Assembly: GCA_016793305.1 (NCBI GenBank)
Contig: JAEUHU010000334.1
Location: forward strand, 1-20,355
Length of the DNA: 20,355 bases
Direction: 5' to 3'
Origin: Planctomycetota bacterium
Lineage (GTDB): Bacteria; Planctomycetota; UBA1135; UBA2386
Each line of letters begins with the position of its first letter. Position 1 is the first letter of the stretch. Below the pieces are notes generated by a model. That model was not told the DNA's origin. It saw only the letters and a list, made by a program, of their open reading frames with translations, and ran no database searches. Below are positions 1-6,487 of the stretch, in pieces. Made by a program: the position numbers and the translations under genes.

Positions 1-1
1 G

Positions 2-652
2 CTGCACCTGCGCACCCAGTCGGGGATCCTGCAGCTGCTGGCGTTCGTGATCGTCAGTGCCCCGGTGACCTTCCTGGCGTTCAGCCGCATCGTCGCCGAG
101 TTCATGGCCCGCTCGAACCCCGACGGCCTCTGGGGCGACACCAAGCTGGCTCGCGCGCTCCGCGAGCTCGAGAAGGACCCCCTGCAGCTGGCGACCGTGC
201 GCACGCTGCTGGCCGAGGGGGCCGATCCGAACGAGGCCGGCGACGACCTGCCGCTGGTGCTGGCGATCTACGCCGCACGCCACGTCGGCACGGAACCGCT
301 GACGCTGCTGCTCGACCGCGGCGCCGATCCGAACAAGCAGGACCAGTTCGGCCGGCCGTGCTGGTTCGCCGCCACCGCCGGCTCCGTCGACCTCGCCGTG
401 CTGCAACTGCTGCTCGAACGGGGCGCCGACGCCACGGTGCGCGGCCGCGATGGCAAGAGCGCCGTCTGGCACGCTACGGCGTGCGAGAACTGGCCGGCGG
501 CACTGCGGCTGGTGCAGCGCGGCAGCCCGACCGACGGCATCTCGCCGATGGGCCTGCCGATGGAGGCCATGCTCGAGGGCTACGTGCGCGACGGCCGGCC
601 CAGCGGTGCTGGTGCTGCCACCCTGCTGGCCGAGATCCGGAAGCGCAGGTGA
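2..652 (+). CDS. Ankyrin-repeat protein with N-terminal membrane segment (5' truncated by window edge)
   Basis: The reading frame is open from base 2, so the true start probably lies upstream; the first usable start inside the window is GTG at 47. The visible 216 residues begin with a hydrophobic stretch of about 20 residues (LLAFVIVSAPVTFLAF) that looks like a membrane helix. Three to four ankyrin repeats follow, recognisable by LLAEGADPNEAG, LLLDRGADPNKQDQFGRP and LLLERGADATVRGRDGKS. The chain ends in a basic tail (RKRR). Ankyrin repeats are protein-protein interaction modules, so a membrane-tethered adaptor role is inferred; no catalytic domain is visible. It lies 103 bases upstream of the acyltransferase on the same strand, but a promoter-like site in that gap argues against tight coupling. 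The repeat call is secure; topology and function are not. Confidence 0.8.
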   Translation: MHLRTQSGILQLLAFVIVSAPVTFLAFSRIVAEFMARSNPDGLWGDTKLARALRELEKDPLQLATVRTLLAEGADPNEAGDDLPLVLAIYAARHVGTEPLTLLLDRGADPNKQDQFGRPCWFAATAGSVDLAVLQLLLERGADATVRGRDGKSAVWHATACENWPAALRLVQRGSPTDGISPMGLPMEAMLEGYVRDGRPSGAGAATLLAEIRKRR

Positions 653-696
653 CGGGACCGCCACCAACGGCGCATGGCCGCGGCCGGCGCAATCGC

Positions 697-702
697 TAGG
701 AT
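697..702 (+). promoter_or_regulatory. Candidate -10 element (TAGGAT) upstream of acyltransferase
   Basis: TAGGAT fits the TANNNT pattern of a sigma-70 -10 box and sits 53 bases before the GTG start in an otherwise very GC-rich gap. It contains CTAG, a tetramer that is very rare in this window. No convincing -35 hexamer is visible, so this is a weak call. Confidence 0.25.
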
Positions 703-755
703 CCGCCGCCCCTCTCGTCGCCGGCCCGGCCGGCGCGCTCCTGGCCGATCTCCGC

Positions 756-1763
756 GTGAAGAAGCCCACTGCCGTCCTGCTCTGTCCCGGTCGCGGTTCC
801 TACACCAAGGACGAACTCGGCTTCGTCGGCCGCACCGTGCGCCCGGGTCCGGTCACCGCGGCGCTGGACGCGTGCGACGACTGGCGCCGTTCGCAGGGCC
901 GACCGACGCTGCGCGAGATCGACGGCGCCGAGAAGTTCCGGCCGGGCCTGCACCTCGACGGCGAGAACGCGGCCGAGCTGATCTACTTCGGCACGATGGC
1001 GCACGTCGAACGGCTGCGCGAGCGCTACGAGATCCTGGCGGTCGCCGGCAACTCGCTCGGCTGGTACACGGCCCTGCCGGCGAGCGGCGCCCTCGATCCG
1101 ACCAGCGGCTGGCGCCTCGTCGCGACGATGGCGGCCCTGCAGAAGCAGGTCGCCGGCGGCCAGGTGCTGATGACCAACGTCGGCGAGGACTGGCGGCTCG
1201 AGCTCGAGCTGCGCGTCGCGACCGAAGCCGTCGTGCAGGCGCTGCGCGATCGCGGCGACGAGACGTTCTGCGACTTCAGCATCCACCTCGGCGGGCATGA
1301 AGTGCTCGCCGGCACCGAGGCCGCGGTCACCGCCCTGCTGACGCACCTGCCGAAGGTGAAGGTCGGCGAACGCGAGTTCCCGTTCCGGCTCGCCGGCCAC
1401 GGCCCGTTCCACACGAAGCTGTGCGCGACCACGTCGGCGCAGGCGACCACGCTGCTCGCCGACCTGCCGGTCACGGCACCGCAGTGCCACCTGATCGACG
1501 GCTTCGGCAACGTGCACTCGCCGTGGTCGGCCGATCCGGCCGAGCTGCTGCACTACACGACGCACGCGCAGGTGCTGGAGACGTTCGACTTCACGGCGTG
1601 CGTGCGCACCGCCATGCGCGAGTTCCAGCCCGACGTGCTGCTGTGCGCCGGCCCCGGCACGTCGCTGCGCGCGCCGGTCGGCCACACCGTGCTGGCCGAA
1701 GGTTGGCGCGGCCTCGCCGACAAGCAGGCGCTGTTCGCCTCGGGCCGCATCGCCACCGACTGA
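756..1763 (+). CDS. FabD-fold acyltransferase (ACP S-malonyltransferase-like, substrate uncertain)
   Basis: The 335-residue protein has the malonyl-CoA:ACP transacylase fold. The nucleophile elbow is GNSLGWYTAL with Ser100, and the catalytic His is most likely His219 in GHGPFHTKL. A late GPGTSLRAPVG matches the GPG(K/T) segment near the FabD C-terminus. The GTG at 756 is chosen because family homology starts at once (TAVLLCPGRGSY); the frame is open further upstream but reads as low-complexity Arg/Ala-rich sequence. Two departures from FabD stand out. The usual PGQGSQ is PGRGSY. The Arg that grips the malonyl carboxylate (E. coli Arg117, 25 residues after the Ser) is Met125 here at the same spacing. 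FabD normally loads malonyl onto acyl carrier protein for fatty-acid synthesis; this copy may use another acyl donor. No other fab genes are nearby. Confidence 0.82.
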   Translation: MKKPTAVLLCPGRGSYTKDELGFVGRTVRPGPVTAALDACDDWRRSQGRPTLREIDGAEKFRPGLHLDGENAAELIYFGTMAHVERLRERYEILAVAGNSLGWYTALPASGALDPTSGWRLVATMAALQKQVAGGQVLMTNVGEDWRLELELRVATEAVVQALRDRGDETFCDFSIHLGGHEVLAGTEAAVTALLTHLPKVKVGEREFPFRLAGHGPFHTKLCATTSAQATTLLADLPVTAPQCHLIDGFGNVHSPWSADPAELLHYTTHAQVLETFDFTACVRTAMREFQPDVLLCAGPGTSLRAPVGHTVLAEGWRGLADKQALFASGRIATD

Positions 1764-1776
1764 CGGTGGCCGTCAG
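1760..1776. terminator. Hairpin spanning both convergent stop codons
   Basis: CTGACGG (1760-1766), loop TGG, CCGTCAG (1770-1776) form a perfect 7-bp stem. It contains the TGA of the acyltransferase (1761-1763) and, on the other strand, the TGA of the kinase (1773-1775). The genes are 9 bases apart. It could act as a bidirectional transcription-end structure, but neither side has a T-tract and the stem is short. Confidence 0.3.
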
Positions 1777-4517
1777 CGAACGGGCGGTGCCAGAGCCTCG
1801 GCTTCGGCAGTACGTCCGAGGCGAACGAGCAGTTCGCGGAGCCGCTTCCGCTGCAGCTCGGCGTCGGCGCGCCGGTCGTTCGCCAGCGAGAGCGACAACG
1901 CTTCGCGCAGCAGCTCCACCGCCGCCTCGAGATGGCCGAGCTCGCTCTCCATCCAGGCGAGGTTGGTCATGCCGATCGACACCAGGTAGTGGTCGGCTGG
2001 CAACGAGACCCGGGCGCGCGCGTGGGCCGCGCGATACGCGACGAGCGCCTGCTCGCGCTCCCCGAGCTTCCAACGCAGCGTCGCGAGGTTGCCCGAGCAG
2101 GCGATCCAACCTTCGACTGGATGGCCCGGCAGAGTGCTGTAACGCCCCAGTGCATCGGTCAAGAGTGCCAGGGCTTCGTCGTGCCGCCCGAGCCCGGTGC
2201 AGACGGTGCCGAGTCGCTGCATCGTCTCGCTGACGTAGAGGTGGTCGTCGCCGAGCCGGGCCCGCAGCACCGGCAGCGCCGCGCGCAGGAACGGTTCGCC
2301 GTCGGCATCACGGCCCTGTTCGTGCAGGAGCCAGCCCAGGTCCGACTGCACCCAGCCGACCATCGGATGGTCTTCGCCGAACACCTCGATGCGGCGACGC
2401 AGCAGGTCCCGCAAGGTCGCCTCGGCGGCCGCTCGGTCGCCGCGCCGCATCTGCAGGAACGCCAGGTGCTGCAACGCCGACAGCATGTCGGGATGTTCTT
2501 CGCCGAGCGGAGCCAGCAGTTCGAGCGTGCGCTGCACCGCCTTCGTCGCCAGATCGATCCGACCGATCGAGCCGTGCACCCGCGCCATCAGCATCAGGCT
2601 GCGCGCCACCAGGTTCGGCGCCCCATCGGCCTCGCGCAGTTGCAGCGAACGTTCGGCCGCCGGCACCGCCTCGGCGTGGCGGCCGCTGCGCACGAGGCAG
2701 TCGGCGTGCATCTCGAGCCCCGCGGCCTCGGCCAGTGCGGCAGCCTCCGGCGAACCTCGGGCCGCATCGATCGCCGCGAGCGCGTCCTCGTCGGCCGAAG
2801 CCAGCTCGCCACGGTCGAAGCGCGCCCGGGCGCGCAGCAGCAACGCTCGCGACTGCTCGGCGTCCCGGCCGAGTTCCTGGGCCAGCTCGATCGCGCGCGT
2901 CGCGTGCTGCTCGGCCCGGTCGGCGCGACCCGCGTAGCTCTGCAGGCTCGCGAGCGAACAGCGCAGGCGCAGCTCGACCTCCGGCTCGCCCGAAGTGCGC
3001 GCCGGCAGGACCCGTTCGAAGCCGGCCAACAACTCCTGCACCGTGTAGTCGCTGCGGGCCAGACGCGAACGATCGACGTCGCCCCACAGTTCGTCGAGCA
3101 GGTCGATCGCCCGCGTCGCCTTGCGCGACTCCCGCTCGGCGCGATCGCGCTCGTCCTTGGCCTCGGCCGCCGCCGCGGCTGCACGATCCCGCTCGAGCCG
3201 CGCCGTCGCCGCCGCGGCTTCGGCTCGGTCACGCTCGGTGCGGGCCATCGCCGCCGCGGTCTCGGCGCGGTCGCGCTCGAGCCGCGCCTGCTGCTCCGCG
3301 AGTGCCGTCTGGCGCCAGCCGAGCGAGGCGATCAACAGCCCACCACCTGTCGTCAACAGGATCGCCGCGGCGGCCGCGGCGGCGAGCCGATGCCGCGTCG
3401 CGAACTTGCGCAGCCGGTACCACGCACTGTCGGGGCCGGCCTCGACCGGCTGGTCGTCGAGCAGACGCTGCACGTCGGCGGCCAGTTCGGCGGCGCTCGA
3501 GTAGCGGCGGGCCGACTCCTTCTGCAGCGCCTTGGCGGTGATCCAGTCGAGCTCGCGCGGCAGACGATGGGGCGCGCGCTGGCTCGGCGGCGGCGGCGTC
3601 TCCCGCGAGATGGCGTCGAGCAGGCGACGGACACCCTCGAGCCCCGGCTCGCGCCGGTGCGGACGTTCGCCGCAGACCAGCTCGTAGAGGATCACGCCGA
3701 GCGCGTAGACGTCGGTGCGCACGTCGATCGCCGCGGCGTCGCCGGCCGCCTGTTCGGGGCTCATGTAGTCGGGCGTGCCGAGCAGCTCCTCGGCTTCGCC
3801 GGCCGCCGGCTGTTGCTCGTCGCGGGCCGCGGCGACCCCGAAGTCGATGACCACCGGGCGAACGACGCCGTCGCGGCGGGTCACCAGCACGTTCGACGGC
3901 TTCAGGTCGCGATGCACGACGCCCTTGCCGTGCGCGTGTTGCACTGCTGCCGCGACCGCGACGAAGAGTTCGAGGCGGGCCCGCAGCGATGCGCCCGCAG
4001 ACGCGCAGTGGCGTGTGATCGGCTCGCCGTCGACCAGCTCCATGGCCAACCACGGACGACCGTCGGGCATCGCCCCGGCGTCGAACACCTTGGCCACGCC
4101 CGGGTGCTCCATGCGCGCCAGCAGCTGGCGTTCGGCGAGGAACCGCATCGTCGCGCGTTCGCCGTCGTGGCCGCGCCGCAGCAGCTTCAGCGCGACGTCG
4201 CGAACGACCGGTTCGCGCTGGCACGCACGCCACACGCTGCCCGCACCACCTCGACCGAGCGGCTCGACCAGCTCGTAGCGATCGACACGATCGCCCGGTG
4301 CGAACTCGTCGTCGACGTCCAACGACCGCGCCGCCGCCTCGACCAGTTCGCTCGGGTGTTCGAGGAAGTCGCCGGCGTGGTCGTGGGCACGCAACAAGGC
4401 CTCCAGCTCGGCGCGCAGCCGCGGGTCGTCGCCGCAGCTCGCCGCGAGGAACGCCGGCCGCTGCTCGGGCGCCAGTTCGACCGCCTCGCCGAACAACTGC
4501 TTCGTGCGCGCGCTCAC
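1773..4517 (-). CDS. Membrane-anchored Ser/Thr protein kinase with coiled coil and C-terminal TPR domain
   Basis: This is a 914-residue Hanks-type kinase. Residues 1-75 are a short N-terminal helical segment. The kinase domain spans about 80-350, with the G-loop LGRGGAGSVW (87-96), the VALK lysine Lys111, HRDLKPSN with Asp204, DFG Asp225 and the SPEQ segment, so it should be catalytically active. A single membrane helix (about 377-400) follows, then a repetitive charged coiled coil (411-466), then degenerate TPRs to the end. This predicts a cytoplasmic kinase and an extracytoplasmic TPR sensor or scaffold. The GTG start at 4517 overlaps the stop of the upstream sigma factor (GTGA), with GGGGAG (4526-4531) 8 bases before it as a plausible ribosome-binding site. 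Coupling to an ECF sigma factor suggests the kinase modulates that factor or its regulon; this is inference from context. Confidence 0.93.
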   Translation of the reverse strand: MSARTKQLFGEAVELAPEQRPAFLAASCGDDPRLRAELEALLRAHDHAGDFLEHPSELVEAAARSLDVDDEFAPGDRVDRYELVEPLGRGGAGSVWRACQREPVVRDVALKLLRRGHDGERATMRFLAERQLLARMEHPGVAKVFDAGAMPDGRPWLAMELVDGEPITRHCASAGASLRARLELFVAVAAAVQHAHGKGVVHRDLKPSNVLVTRRDGVVRPVVIDFGVAAARDEQQPAAGEAEELLGTPDYMSPEQAAGDAAAIDVRTDVYALGVILYELVCGERPHRREPGLEGVRRLLDAISRETPPPPSQRAPHRLPRELDWITAKALQKESARRYSSAAELAADVQRLLDDQPVEAGPDSAWYRLRKFATRHRLAAAAAAAILLTTGGGLLIASLGWRQTALAEQQARLERDRAETAAAMARTERDRAEAAAATARLERDRAAAAAAEAKDERDRAERESRKATRAIDLLDELWGDVDRSRLARSDYTVQELLAGFERVLPARTSGEPEVELRLRCSLASLQSYAGRADRAEQHATRAIELAQELGRDAEQSRALLLRARARFDRGELASADEDALAAIDAARGSPEAAALAEAAGLEMHADCLVRSGRHAEAVPAAERSLQLREADGAPNLVARSLMLMARVHGSIGRIDLATKAVQRTLELLAPLGEEHPDMLSALQHLAFLQMRRGDRAAAEATLRDLLRRRIEVFGEDHPMVGWVQSDLGWLLHEQGRDADGEPFLRAALPVLRARLGDDHLYVSETMQRLGTVCTGLGRHDEALALLTDALGRYSTLPGHPVEGWIACSGNLATLRWKLGEREQALVAYRAAHARARVSLPADHYLVSIGMTNLAWMESELGHLEAAVELLREALSLSLANDRRADAELQRKRLRELLVRLGRTAEAEALAPPVR
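3120..3287 (-). repeat. Four imperfect 42-bp tandem repeats inside the kinase gene
   Basis: Four consecutive 42-base units (3246-3287, 3204-3245, 3162-3203, 3120-3161) encode 14-residue units of the form A-R-x-E-R-D-R-A-x-x-A-A-A-x. The last unit is the most diverged. They form an Ala/Arg/Glu-rich coiled coil directly after the membrane helix of the kinase. Codons differ between copies, so the array is not a recent identical duplication. Confidence 0.75.
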
Positions 4518-5122
4518 TGGGCCGACTCCCCGCCCGCGAGGGCGGCGAAGAGGCGCGCGCGGGCGAACGCCCACTCGCGCAGCACCGTGCGCCGCGACAT
4601 GCCGAGTGCGGTCGCCGTCTCGTCGACGTCGAGGCCACCGAAGAAGCGCAGCCGCACCACCGCGCCAGCGCGTGGGTCCTCGGCTTCGAGGCGCGCGATC
4701 TCCTCGTCGAGCTGCAGGAACGTCGCGGCGTCGCCGAGATCGGGTTGGCGCGCCGGCAGGCCGGTCAGCGTGATCGGTTCGCTGCTCCGCCCACCGCCGC
4801 GCTTCTGGCGGCCGCGCCGCCGCGCGTGGTCGACGAGGATGCGGCGCATCGCCGTCGCCGCAGCCTGGTAGAAGGCCACCCGGTCGCGCCATTCGGCGGC
4901 CCCCATGCCGACCAGCTTCAGCCAGGTCTCGTGCACGAGCGCCGTCGCCTGCAGCGTGTGGTCGGCGCGTTCGCCGGCCATCCGGGCCTGCGCGATCTTG
5001 CGCAGCTCCCGATAGACGAGTGGCAGGGCGGCTTCGCCGGCCGAAGCCTCGCCGGCGGCGGCGCGGCGCAGCAGCTCGGTCAGTGGCGCCGGGTCGGCGG
5101 GCGATGTCTCCTCGGGGGCCAT
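4514..5122 (-). CDS. ECF-subfamily RNA polymerase sigma factor (planctomycete 'Sigma70_ECF'/TIGR02999 type)
   Basis: The 202-residue protein has sigma region 2 at about 30-100 (LVYRELRKIAQARM, then HTLQATALVHETWLKL, then ATAMRRILVDHARRRGRQKRGGG) and region 4 at about 140-195 (FFGGLDVDETATALGMSRRTVLREWAFARA), with a helix-turn-helix in GMSRRTVLREW. The LQATALVHETWLKL and QKRGGG motifs are hallmarks of the ECF type expanded in Planctomycetota and Acidobacteriota. ECF factors direct core RNA polymerase to stress or signal-specific promoters. No anti-sigma factor is adjacent; instead the stop codon overlaps the GTG of a TPR kinase, so control by phosphorylation or by the kinase's extracytoplasmic part is likely but inferred. 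The ATG at 5122 is chosen because the family's length and N-terminus fit and a TATAGT box lies just upstream. Confidence 0.93.
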   Translation of the reverse strand: MAPEETSPADPAPLTELLRRAAAGEASAGEAALPLVYRELRKIAQARMAGERADHTLQATALVHETWLKLVGMGAAEWRDRVAFYQAAATAMRRILVDHARRRGRQKRGGGRSSEPITLTGLPARQPDLGDAATFLQLDEEIARLEAEDPRAGAVVRLRFFGGLDVDETATALGMSRRTVLREWAFARARLFAALAGGESAQ

Positions 5123-5132
5123 GGCGACGGCC

Positions 5133-5138
5133 ACTATA
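5133..5138 (-). promoter_or_regulatory. Candidate -10 element (TATAGT) for the sigma factor-kinase operon
   Basis: On the minus strand TATAGT lies 10 bases before the sigma factor ATG and is the closest match to TATAAT seen next to any gene here. If used, the transcript would have an almost absent leader, consistent with no visible Shine-Dalgarno. No clear -35 is present, leaving open an ECF-type or other non-housekeeping promoter. Confidence 0.35.
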
Positions 5139-5156
5139 CGGGTGTCGCCAGCGCCA

Positions 5157-5181
5157 CGGCGCCGCGTGCTCAGCGGCGCCG
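5157..5181 (-). terminator. GC-rich hairpin between secreted-protein gene and sigma factor gene
   Basis: CGGCGCCGC (5157-5165) and GCGGCGCCG (5173-5181) form a perfect 9-bp stem around a 7-base loop. It sits about 75 bases downstream of the secreted-protein stop and upstream of the sigma factor's candidate promoter, so it could end the first transcript. It lacks a T-tract and the composition makes chance GC palindromes common. Confidence 0.35.
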
Positions 5182-5256
5182 CCGAGGCCACACGCAGCCG
5201 TGCAGCCCACCCGTTCGACAGCGAGGACTCGTCGTACACCGGGCGCCCTGCGGTGC

Positions 5257-6372
5257 TCAGAAGAACACGCCGTCGAGGCGGAACGTGGCGGTGCCGTAGC
5301 GAGCCGGTCCGAAGCCGAAGCTGAAGTCGAGCAGCGTGCCGGTCGCTGCGTTCGGGTCGTCGGCATCGAGCTGGCGCACCGGCATCGTCTCGAACGGATC
5401 CCCGAGACGCACTTCGACCGCGCCGCTGGTGATCGCACCGTAGGGGTTGGCCGTGGGTTCGAGCACCGCCGACTGCGCGTAGACGATCGTGCCGACCAGC
5501 GAGAGGTTGTTCGGGGTCGGCAGTGTGACGGTCGCGTAGTAGCCGATGAACGACTGGTTCCACGTCAGGGGCACCACCGCCTGCGGATCGATGTAGAGGA
5601 AGTTGGTCGGCGCGCCGATCGAGGTCAGGTCCAGCGGCGAAGGCATCGCCAGGAGGCTCACGCCCATCAACCCCGGCGTCGGCGAGAACGAGCGGTTCGC
5701 GAAGAAGTGCACGCTGTTGCCGACGACCAGCTGGGCCGGGTCGAGGTCGACGCCCGAGCCCGAGGCGACGGTCATGTGGAGGCTGTCGCCGTTGGGGTCG
5801 TCCCCCGTCTGCCCCCAATGCGTCACCGAACCACCCGGCTCGGCCGCGTCGAGCCAGTAGCTCGGGAACGACCCGGCCGCGTTGTCGCCGACGATGTCGA
5901 TCAGCAGGTTGCCCTGGGCAGCGATGTAGACGAACTGCTGGGTGAACGGCAGGTGGATGTCGAACGGCATGGCGCCGTTGTTCCCGCCCGCATTGGCCGG
6001 CAGGTCGACGGTGCCCTGGAACACCACCACCGGGGTCTCGGTGACGTTGTTGCCGAACACGTCGGACACGCCGCCGAGCGACTGCGTGCTGTGGCTCAGC
6101 GTCACGGTGACGTTGGGAATCGACGCGGCGCCCACCACCGTGCTGCGGTCGACCCGGAAGCGCAGCCCGTCGATCAACCCCGCGGTCGGGGCGATCGCGC
6201 TGGCGTCGACGAGGAACTGGGTGCGGAACCCGGGGGCACCGAACGGCAGGCCGGTCGAGTGATGGCAATCGGTCAGCGCCGCGTGCGCGGGGATCGTCAG
6301 ATCCTGGGCACGCACGGTGGCCGCGAGCGCGGCGAGGAGCGACACGGACAGGGGAGTCAGCGAGTGGTTCAT
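5257..6372 (-). CDS. Secreted protein of unknown function (planctomycete-type)
   Basis: The 371-residue protein begins with a clear Sec signal peptide (MNHSLTPLSVSLLAALAA, probable cleavage after TVRA), which fixes the ATG at 6372. The mature part is rich in Gly, Asn, Thr, Val and beta-strand-like segments (NVTVTLSHSTQSLGG; QFVYIAAQGNLLIDIVGD; DLDPAQLVVGNSVHFFANR). The stretch at about 285-325 (LPTPNNLSLVGTIVYAQSAV, followed by an NPYGAITSGAVEV pattern) resembles a C-terminal module that I associate with many secreted planctomycete proteins; this is from memory, not a search. No catalytic motif, membrane helix or sorting tail is recognised. It is probably periplasmic or extracellular. It precedes the sigma factor on the same strand, but a 134-base gap with a hairpin and a candidate promoter suggests separate transcription. 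Confidence 0.8.
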   Translation of the reverse strand: MNHSLTPLSVSLLAALAATVRAQDLTIPAHAALTDCHHSTGLPFGAPGFRTQFLVDASAIAPTAGLIDGLRFRVDRSTVVGAASIPNVTVTLSHSTQSLGGVSDVFGNNVTETPVVVFQGTVDLPANAGGNNGAMPFDIHLPFTQQFVYIAAQGNLLIDIVGDNAAGSFPSYWLDAAEPGGSVTHWGQTGDDPNGDSLHMTVASGSGVDLDPAQLVVGNSVHFFANRSFSPTPGLMGVSLLAMPSPLDLTSIGAPTNFLYIDPQAVVPLTWNQSFIGYYATVTLPTPNNLSLVGTIVYAQSAVLEPTANPYGAITSGAVEVRLGDPFETMPVRQLDADDPNAATGTLLDFSFGFGPARYGTATFRLDGVFF

Positions 6373-6487
6373 GGGGCAGGCTCGAAAGCTGGGGATCGCG
6401 GCGCCGACGGGGGCCGGTGGGACCGCGCCGGGGCAGGCGCCACGAACGCGCTGGCGAGGCCACGTCGTGGAAACGTTCCCGGCCGCA

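Noticed and set aside
33..64. Possible start of the ankyrin protein at GTG 47
   Set aside because: The frame is open to the window edge and GTG 47 falls inside the hydrophobic helix, so the real start is likely upstream.
1932..4871. Long open plus-strand frame across the kinase gene
   Set aside because: Its translation is Arg/Gln/Leu-rich without domains, while the minus strand encodes a complete kinase with all catalytic motifs.
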